Notes under the pieces: model-generated
Seen by the model: the letters and a program-made list of their open reading frames with translations, nothing else
The model's database searches: none
What the model was told of the DNA's origin: nothing
Translations under genes and position numbers: made by a program
Shown here: positions 1 to 9,800 of the stretch, one piece after another
Layout of the letters: the number at the start of each line of letters is the position of its first letter
Numbering within the stretch: the stretch's first letter is position 1
Assembly (NCBI RefSeq): GCF_018320785.1
Contig: NC_054886.1
Span: forward strand, 34,904,110-34,968,109
Direction: 5' to 3'
Origin: Cheilinus undulatus
Lineage: Eukaryota > Chordata > Actinopteri > Labriformes > Labridae
DNA length: 64,000 nucleotides

Positions 1-390
1 GAGGATGCAGCCATTCTTGATCAATCCTGATGCGCTGTGATATCGCATTGTTGGCTGGAATTAAGTTGTTAGACCAATCAGCTTTAATAAGTAGTAAACT
101 TTTGATGATCTGGCGTCCAGGACTGAAATAATTATTGTAGGAAAATTAGCAATCTTATTCACAAGATAACCTACACAAGAGATCCTAGTTTACTTTATTG
201 GTCAGAGCAGACGGGCCAGTTTGAGGATATTTTGCCCTATTTTTGTACTGATGGAGATGACTCACATTTTTAACAGTCAGTGAGTAGCTCAAAGGTTTAA
301 CAGGAAACTCCTTAATGATGATGGAGGTGACGAGTTTTCTACAATGGCAGTGTTTTTTCTTTCTCTAGGGTCCAGCTCTGAAGCAGCAGG
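1..390 (+). other. psip1: psip1 upstream intron and start of first coding exon (5' UTR)
   Basis: No protein-coding signal is visible in the first 360 bases. A pyrimidine tract followed by AG at 367-368 looks like a 3' splice site, so the first coding exon probably begins near 369 with about 22 bases of 5' UTR before the ATG at 391. This implies at least one upstream non-coding exon, and the promoter is probably outside the window or within 1-360. Confidence 0.5.
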
Positions 391-865
391 ATGCCCGGGA
401 AAAACGGCGACCAGTTTAAAGCGGGGGACCTGGTGTTCGCCAAGATGAAGGGCTTCCCTTTCTGGCCTGCCAGGGTCAGAGACGCACACACACACGCTGA
501 TTCAGCTGTTTAAAAATAATTCTGTGATGAAGGACGTACGTGATAAATGTTCTCTGTTTTTTTTTTTCAGGTGTGTAAGTCAGAGTCTGGCTACAAGAAG
601 AGAATCCCGGTCTTCTACTTTGGGACTCATCAAGTGTACGTAAACACTGCAGAGCATTCCTGACATCACTTCCTTTTATACCATGAACGTCACTGATTGA
701 TCTGTGATCGGTTTATCTTCCTTCCTCAGAGGTACCCTCCCTCCAGAGAACGTCATCCCCTTTGTCGGCAACAAGATGAAATACGGCAGCGGCGTCCGAA
801 TCAAAGGCTTCGCCGAGGGCATGTGGGAGATCCAGAACACGCCGGGGATCGGGAGTAAACTCAAA
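391..865 (+). CDS. psip1: psip1 exons 1-3: PWWP domain
   Basis: ATG at 391 opens [20 protein letters not shown], then GFPFWPARV, which replaces the PWWP signature (GYPHWPARV in human LEDGF) and keeps the cage Trp. Exon 2 gives VFYFGTH (human IFFFGTH, containing the cage Phe). Exon 3 gives LPPENVIPF and [15 protein letters not shown], matching KGFNEGLWEIDNNP of LEDGF. Exon 2 is taken to end at 635, with donor GT at 636, because only this donor keeps phase with the exon starting at 730; it also makes the spacing from GTH to the exon-3 core equal to the human one. The loop between PARV and VFYFG is about four residues shorter than in human. The three core cage positions look intact, so methyl-lysine and DNA binding are plausible. 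Confidence 0.88.
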
Positions 866-3800
866 GTCAGTGTTTGTTATTCTCTCATGTTGTTCTTGTC
901 TTGTTTTAATAGTGAGCACATGCTCTGTTCAGCTGCTGTAACAGTCATTCATGCATAGACGCCACAATCCCAGGATATTTTACTTTGGTACAGTTCTGGT
1001 AAAAACCAAATCATCCATGTTTGATACCACGGCAACAAAAATGAAGTCTTAAGCAACCGAACGAAAGGTGCAGAGTTGTTTCCAGTGGGTCTCAAAGGTG
1101 GGCTGAAAAAGGTAAAACTGTGCCAAATTTTTTTTACATACGATGTATGGAAGCCCTAAGCCAGTGATACCCAACGCGGCTCTTTTGTGATGATTTGTGG
1201 CTCTTGTTTGTCTTAATTTGAAATATTTTTCCCCAGAAACCCTAAAAATAGAGACTTTGACCTCAGAAATTATCCATTGCAAGTCTCATTAATCAGTTTA
1301 TTTCCCACGCTCATACAGTAGGTATTAATGGTCAAACTTTATTGTCCACTATTTTTTCTCTGTGTATTTCCATTGCCTTTATCTGCATTTTTTGTCCCTT
1401 TTTACATTTTTGTCACTTTAAATCCATTTCTGCTGCTTTCAGTCCATTTTTACCACTTTAAGCCACTTTTCATTCATCTTTTGCTACTTTTGCCCCATTT
1501 TTGCCCTTTTCACCAGTTTCAGCCACTTCTATCCTGCTTTTTTGCTATTTTTCCTCCTTTTTTGCCACTTTTCATACATTTAAGATGCCTTTTGCCATTC
1601 AATGCAATTTCTTCCCCCATTTCCCCATCTTTTTTGCCCATTTTAGTCACTTTACACTAATTTTTTGCTGCATGTTTGACCAGGTGGGACTCAATTTCTT
1701 GTGACTTTGCACCCATTTTTGCCACTTTTCACTCAGTTTTGTCCATTGTATGCCTATTCTTCCCCACTTTTATCCCCATTTTTGCTGCTTTTTGACCATT
1801 TTTGCCTCCTTTCACTTATTTTTATTGCCAATTTAACTGTTTTGCCATTTCTCAACCCTTAAGTTGGGGCTCTTGCAAAAGCATTTTTCAGCAATTTGGC
1901 TCCATGGTCGAGCAGGGTTGAGTAACACTGCCCTAAACAGATTTATATCCGTGTATTTTATTTGACCCAGTTTTGCCATGATAACAAGTACGTTTAGGTT
2001 GTTTTCTCATGATCTTGCTTTATTTGTCCTGTTGTATTGAAATAAGGATGCTAGTTTAGTCAGGACCACTTTGTCGAGAAACACGATTTGCGGCGGTGAA
2101 TGTTTTCCTTATTGGAAGTTGTTATGTGCAAAACATCCCGCAGTAACAACACATGTTGCAGCCTTTCCTGTGCCTACAAGGAAACTCTGAGGCTGAGAGA
2201 GAAGCAGCAAAGCCCCCAGAGCAGACGTCATTAACATTATAATGACTTTGATAAAGTCAGATGCAGAATGAAGGAGGAGCTGGGGTGGAGGAGGGTTGCA
2301 AAACAGCTTGCAAAGGGAGCAGGTGAGGGCAGCATGAGTGTGATCAGCCATAAACTCCATAATTACTGGGATAAGTCGTTAATATCTTGATCTCTGGGAA
2401 ACATCCAGCTTTACCTCAATAAATACAAACTACATGCATGTCCTTACAGGGCTTCCTTTATGCATGTTTGTTCTGTCATATCTCCAGGGTTTTCTGTTCC
2501 TTTTAAACATGACTGGTTGAAAATTTTGGGGTAAATTTGGGTCTGTTTTCTTGTGCGGGTGGTAGTTGGTCCTGAGGTTAGACAGCTGAGAACCCCTGGT
2601 CTAAATTGCACGTAGGCATTGGCGTTTTGTCTGCATTGAAACATTGTTGACCATGTTGGTTAGATTTGATTTTTTGAGAGATTTGTAAACTCTGTTCCTC
2701 CTCAGATGCCAACACAGACCACGCCTCCTAAAAACACACCTGCCAAACAAACTTCTTCAGCCAAAGCAACGCCTGCTAAACCAGCGCCTGCAGCCAAACC
2801 GGCAGATAACAAACAGAGAAGTACCCCTGCTAAATCAACCCCCAGTAAACCCGATCTTGTCAAGCCTGAAAGTAAACCAGCTGGTGGAAGAAGTACTCCA
2901 AACCGGGCTGTAAAGGAAACTCCTGCTGTGGCTCAGACTCCAACAAGAGCGTCTTTAAGATCTGCGGCAGAGAAAACAGCAGACATCAACACTACAGATG
3001 CTACTGCAGATGCCAGGAGTAGAAGGGCAGCAGCCAGGAGCGAGAAGATTGAAAGTACTATTTCTGCAGAGAACAAGGAGGTAAGGACAGAGAATTAGTG
3101 AAGATGTCCTTAACATAGTTTCTTCAGGGTTTTTCAGCCATGAAACATTAATTGATGTGTGATTGAGCAAAAAATTGAGGCTTAAACTCAAAGAAGCTGC
3201 TTGTAGCCCATAATAAATGAAAAAATATTGATTTTTTTCTTGCTATCTCCTCAGACTACAACAATATTAAGTCCAAAAACTCCCTCCAAAGTGTCTTCAA
3301 GTGCCTCTGACAAACCAGTCGAGAAACAAGCCAATGACACTAAAACATCGACTGAATCAAGCAAAGCTGTGGCTCAGATAAAAAGTCCAACTACAGATGA
3401 AGCTTCAGCAAAGGCAACAGACTCCAAACCAGCTTCAGAGGAGGCCGAAACATCTCCAACCTCCAACAAAACAGACACAAACGAGACTAAACAGACGACA
3501 CAGAGCACAGCAGGAGAGTCCAAGGTAGCCACCCTGGTGTTAAATTGCTTAAAAGTCTTATAAGTAAATGAATTTATAGCAATAGGTACAGATGTAAAGG
3601 GGGAAGGAACTTGTCAGATAAAGTAGAAAATACTTTACTTGATTTTCTCCTTCCAACAAAACCCTCTTTTCTGCCTTTTTTCTTTGTAAACCAAAGAAAA
3701 AACGGGCAAACTAAATTAACACCAACACCGACCAACCTGTGCATGTTGTCTCTAGATAAACCTAATCACTGACAGCGTCTTTATCGAACCCTCCTGGTGG

Positions 3801-6800
3801 TCCAAGGGCATTTTCAGTGAATGTGAATGGAGGAATGTTAGTCTGCAAAATCTCTAGGTGGACCCGCATGCTACAGTTATCAGAAAATATCGATATCCAT
3901 TAGCTATGATCCCTACACTTTACAAATAAGTGATTTTTACCACAAGTTAACTGATTTACCTGGAGAGGAGGTGATCCAGATCACTAAGGACAAAGTTCTG
4001 CAGATCTCCTACTATTTGTCTAAAAAGACGAAAGGAGACAAGAGTCTAGAGGAGTCTAGGACTGAGCTAAGAGGCTAGCTGAGCCACTTTTAACAGCTTT
4101 TCTACCTCGTTTGGCATAAACATGCTTTTAATTGGAACTGAATGTACTGAATGTTTTATAACCCTTGATAACATCATCTGTCTTAAGTTTATCGGATACT
4201 AAAGGATGACATCATCTTTCGTAAGTCTATCAATGACATTAAAGGATGACATCATCTTTCGTAAGTCTATCAATGACATTAAAGGATGACATCATCTTTC
4301 TTAAGTCTATCAATGACATTAAAGGATGACATCATCTTTCTTAAGTCTATCAATGACATTAAAGGATGACATCATCTTTCTTAAGTCTATCAATGACATT
4401 AAAGGATGACATCATCTTTCTTAAGTCTATCAAAGACATTAAAGGATGACATCATCTTTCTTAAGTCTATCAAAGACATTAAAGGATGACATCATCTTTC
4501 TTAAGTCTATCAAAGACATTAAAGGATGACATCATCTTTCTTAAGTCTATCAAAGACATTAAAGGATGACATCATCTGTCTTAAGTCTATCAATGAAATT
4601 AAAGGATGACATCATCTTTCTTAAGTCTATCAATGACATTAAAGGATGACATCATCTTTCGTAAGTCTATCAATGACATTAAAGGATGACATCATCTTTC
4701 TTAAGTCTATCAATGACATTAAAGGATGACATCATCTTTCTTAAGTCTATCAATGACATTAAAGGATGACATCATCTTTCTTAAGTCTATCAAAGACATT
4801 AAAGGATGACATCATCTTTCTTAAGTCTATCAATGACATTAAAGGATGACATCATCTGTCTTAAGTCCATGAAAGACATTCAAGAACAACATCATCAAGG
4901 CAGAGGAAGATGAAAAGTTAAATGTTTCAAAAATGGGTTAAAAAAGTATGTAAATTGAATAAAATAGGCAAATAGAAGTAGCAAAAATGGGCAGGAAAGG
5001 TTGTTAAGAGGGGTGAATGATACACTTTTTAGCTCTGAATTAATGTGACTGTTAGCAGGAATGCTAACACCGCTGCTACTGATCCAACACACATGCATTG
5101 ATACCCTCAATAAATCACACCCGAGGAGGGTCCATTCTGTGGGCGGGCCTGCACCAAGTGAACTGGATGGAAAGCTGGCCTCTGATTGCCGGCATTCTGG
5201 CAGAATGTTTAATATCCTTGCTTTCTCACCAGGTGGATGGTGAGCAGAACAAGAGGAAGACACCTCCTGCTCCTGAAGTGACTTCACCAGGTAACTAACA
5301 AATACAAACATGCAAGCAATCAACAGTAACTGAGATAAAACTGGTAAAACAATGATTTTAATTTTTATTTACAGTCAGCAAGAAGCCCAAGATCATGGAG
5401 TCAACTCCAACGCGAACATTAAGAGGACAAAAAGAGCAGGAAGAGAAGACCGAGCAAGTAGAGACGTCATCAGAGAGCCAAGTGAAGAGGAAAAGAGAAG
5501 AGGAAGAGAGAGCAGAGGAGGAGAAACAAAAGAAAACGAAGAAGGATGAAGAAGTAAAAGAGGCAATTAAAGAGGTGGAAGTTAGGCCAGAGGCAAGGCA
5601 AGTAGGGAGGATGACAAGGAGTGCAGAAAGAGAGAAAGACGGGAAGACAAAGCAAGATGATGGCAAAGAAAAGACAGAGGAGAGAGTGATGGCTGAAACT
5701 AGATCAGACACTGGAGGGAGGAAGACGAGGAGTGAAAAAAGAGAGGAGAAAAAGGAAAAAATGAAGGAGGACGGTAGCAATGAACAGCGAGCGAAGAGGA
5801 CACAGAGAGAAACGAGATCAGGCAGTGAAGGAAGAAAGACCAGGAGCGAAGAACGAGCTGAGAACAAGATAACAAAACAAGATGATGGCAAAGAAAAGAG
5901 AGGTGAGAAGATGACAACAGAAACAAGATCAGACAGAGAAGGGAGGAAAGAAGACAAAGCAAAACAAGACAACATCAAAGAAAAGACTAGAGAAACAAGA
6001 TCAGAGATTGAAAGAACAGCCAAAGACAAGATAACAAAACAAGATGAAGGCAGAGAAAAAGGAGATTTGAAAGCTACATCAGAAACAAGATCAGAGAGTG
6101 AAGGGAGAAAGACCAGGAGCACAGAGAGAGAGAAAGATGGGAAAACAAAACAAGATGAAGGCAAGGAGAAGACAGAGGAGAGAACAACAAGAGAAACGAG
6201 ATCCGAAAGTGAAGGGAGGAAAACAAGAAGTGAAGTGAGGGATCAGGAAAAGATAAAAAAACATGATGATGGCAAAGAAAAGACAGAGGAGCAGACAAGA
6301 AAAGAAACAAGATCAGGGAGCGAACGGAGGAAAACAGGAAGTGAGGAAAGGGATAAGAACAAAATAACTAAACAAGATGACGGCAAAGAAAAGGCAGAGG
6401 AAAGAACACAGAGGGAAACAAGATCAGACAGTGAAGGGAGAACGACAAGGAGCAGAGAAGGAGAGAAAGATGAAAAAACAAAACAAGACAAAGGAAAAGG
6501 AGAGGAAAGAATAAGAGAAACAAGATCTGGGAGTGAAGGGAGGAAAACAAGAAGTGAAGTAAGAGATGGGGGCAAGATAATAAAACAAGATGAAAGCAAA
6601 GAACAGACAGAGGAGAGAACAACAAAAGAAACAAGATCCGAAAGTGAAGGGAGGAAAACGGTGAGTGAAGAAAGGGATAAGAACAAGACAATAAAACAAG
6701 ATGATGGCAAAGAAAAGGCAGAGGAAAGAACACGGAGGGAAACAAGATCAGACAGTGAAGGGAGAACGACAAGGAGCAGAGAAGGAGAGAAAGATGGTAA

Positions 6801-9800
6801 AACAACAAAGGACAACAAAGGAAAAGCAGATGAAAGAGCAACAAGAGAAACAAGATCCGAGAGTGAAGGGAGGAAAACAAGGAGCGAAGGAGGAGATAAG
6901 GACAAGATTATGAAACAAGATGAAAGCAAAGAGAAGACAGAAGAGAAGACAAGGAGAGAAACAACATCAGAGGGTGAAGGAAGGAAAACGAGGAGTGCAG
7001 AGAAAGAGAGGGATGAGAAAATTAAACAAGACAAAGCAGAGGAAAGACCAACAAGAGAAGCAAGATCAGAGAGTGAAGGGAGGAAGACCAGGAGTGGAGA
7101 AAGAGAAAGAGACGGAAAGACAAAACAAGATTATGTTAAGGAAAATAAGGAGGAGAGGAAAAGAAGAGAAACAAGATCTGACAGTGAAGGGAGGAAGGAA
7201 AGAGGGAAAGATGATAGAACAAAAGAAGACAGAGTCAAAGAAAAAGCAGAGGAAAGACCAACAAGAGAAACAAGATCTGGCAGTGAAGGGAGGAAGGAAC
7301 GAGGGAAAGATGATGGAACAAAAGAAGACAGAGTCAAAGAAAAAGCAGAGGAAAGACCAACAAGAGAAACCAGATCCAAGAGTGAAGAGAAGAAGACAAG
7401 GAGCGATAAGAGAGAGGAGAAAGGCATCAGAACAAAGGAAGTTGGTGGCTATGAAAAGAGAGAGGAGAGGACAAGGAGGGAAACAAGATCAGGGAGCGAA
7501 GGGAGGAAGGCAAGAAGCGAAGAAAGGGATAAAGACACTAAAACAAAACAAGATGAAAGCAAAGAAAAGACAGAGGAGAGGACAAGAAGAGAAACAAGAT
7601 CAGAAAGAGAGAAAGACTGGAAGACAAAACAAGATGACGATAAAGAAAAGACAAAGGAGAGGAGGATGAGAGAAACAAGATCAGAGAGTGACGGATGGAC
7701 AGCAAGGGCCAGAGAAAGAGAGAAAGACAAAAAAACAAAACAAGATTTAGGCAAGGAAGAAGCAGAGGAGAGTACAAGGAGAGAAACAAGATCAGAGAGC
7801 GAAGGCCGGAGGAGTGAAAAGAGAGGGGATAAAGATGGTAAAACGAATGAAAAGAGAGAGGAAAGGATGCAGAGAGCAACAAGATCAGAGAGTGAAGGAA
7901 GAGCGAGAGAAATAAGGTTAGACGATAAAGACGAGGAGAGAAGAAGAAGAAAGAGGAAGATGGAAGAGGAAGAGGTGAAGAAAACAGAGGAGAGAACCAA
8001 AGAACGTGAAGGGAGGAAGACGAGGAGAACAGATGAAGAGAAGGAAGATGAAAGAGAAGGAAAGACGGAGAGGAGGGCTAGGGGAGGTTCAGGGTCAGAG
8101 AATGAAGGAAGAACAAAGAAAGAAACAAACGATGAGAAGAGGAGGGAGGAGAGTCAAGAGATGAAGAAGAAGGGGACAGAGGAGGAAAGGAAAGGAGAGA
8201 GTGAAAGGATGAAGATGAAGGGAGTGGAGAAAGAGAAGAAGGACAAGGATGCTTCTAAAGACAGACAGAGAGAGAGCAGCTCCATGGAGGATGAGGTAAC
8301 ACCTTCTCCTACAGTGCTTTTTCAGAAATAAACAATAATCCCTCTCTCAATGAAAAGCGTTTGCAAACACTGTGTTCTGTTTATTGGTTAGGTTTAACAG
8401 ATTCATGACACATGAAGCTGAATGTTGGACTTTTGTTTGTTGCAGAAACAGCGCCGCCTGGCTGCTAATAGAGAGAGCTTGTTCAAATCTCTGAGAGGTC
8501 TGCTGAAGGATGGGAGGGAAGTGAGGAGGAGGGAGATGAAGAGCTCACAGTAAGATCCACACAGATGTACACGCTATTTTAACTGGCTATTGTGTTAAAG
8601 TCAGTGTTCAATGTTGGTTTCTTACACTTTCAGGAAGTCTGGGGTTGTCAACAAAGTCATTAGCAAGAAAATGGGAAGCAGAGGATTGATAAGCCAAAAG
8701 ACGGACAGAAAAGAAGCCAAAGAGAAGGAAAGAACAAAACTAGAAGAAAAGGACAAGGTGAAAACAATAACGGAGAGGAAGAAGGACGAACAGAAGACAA
8801 CTGATGAAAGGAGGAAGGACGACGAAATAAGGAAAGAGAGAGAAAAGAAAGAGGAAGATGGGAAAAGTAAGGACACAAAGAGCAACGAAACAAAGACGCA
8901 GAAAGACGAGGAGGAGAAGAAGGATGAGAGAAAAATCATCGGAAAGATTGTGAAAGCTGCTGGACAAGGGACAAAGATTCAGGTGAAGACGATGATGGGA
9001 GGATCGACGCTAAAGGCAGCGGAAGAGGAAAACAAGAAGAAGGAGCAGGAGAAGACGAGCGCTGAAGGAAAGGTAGAAGAGAAGAAGAGTTCAGAAAAAG
9101 TGACAGAGAAAGAGAAGAAATCTGTGGATGAAAAGGTGGAAAAGAGCACAGAGGTCGAGAAAAGAAAAACCGAGGAGAAGACGAGCAGGGCAGATGAAAA
9201 GAAGAACCCAGAAGAAGTGACGGAGAAGAAATCCGATGATAGAAAGACAGGAAAGGTTGCAGAGACAGAGAAGAAAGAGGGAGGGAAGGAAAAGACAAGC
9301 ACAGAAGAAAAGAAGAAGAACTTAGAAGAAGTGACAGAGAGAGAGAAGAAACCGGATGATGAGAAGGTCACAGAGGTTGAGAAGAAGGAGGAGGGAGAGA
9401 AAGAAAAGACAAGCCCAGAAGGAAAGGAAGAAGACAAGAAGAGGAACTCTGAAAAGGTGATGGAAAGAGAGAAACAAGGGGAAACCAGAGAGAAGAAATC
9501 TGATGATGGAAAGGCAGAAAAGACTGCAGAGTTGGAGAAGAAGAAAAATGAGAAGACCAGCGACGATGGAAAGACAGAAGATACGAATAAGAGCTCGGAA
9601 AAAGTTACAGAAAGAGAGAAGAAATCTCAGGATAAAAAGGTGGAAAAAAGTGTAGTGGAGGAGAAGAAGACGGAAAGATCAGAGAAGAAAGACAAGAGGG
9701 TGTCAGAGGTAGAGAAGGACAAAGAGGAGAAAAAGAGAGAGGACAGACTGAAGAAAGGGAGTGAAAATGAGAAGGTGCAAAGGAAGAATGATGAGGAGAA

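Noticed and set aside
6701..7669. Second plus-strand frames inside the repeat exon (KKRQRKE-type)
   Set aside because: Shifted readings of the same purine-rich repeat. Frame one is longer, joins flanking exons in phase and carries the domain context.
5358..8000. Long minus-strand open frames (Ser/Leu/Phe-rich) opposite the psip1 repeat exon
   Set aside because: They mirror the Lys/Glu/Arg repeat codons of the plus strand. No start context, splice pairs or domain resemblance.
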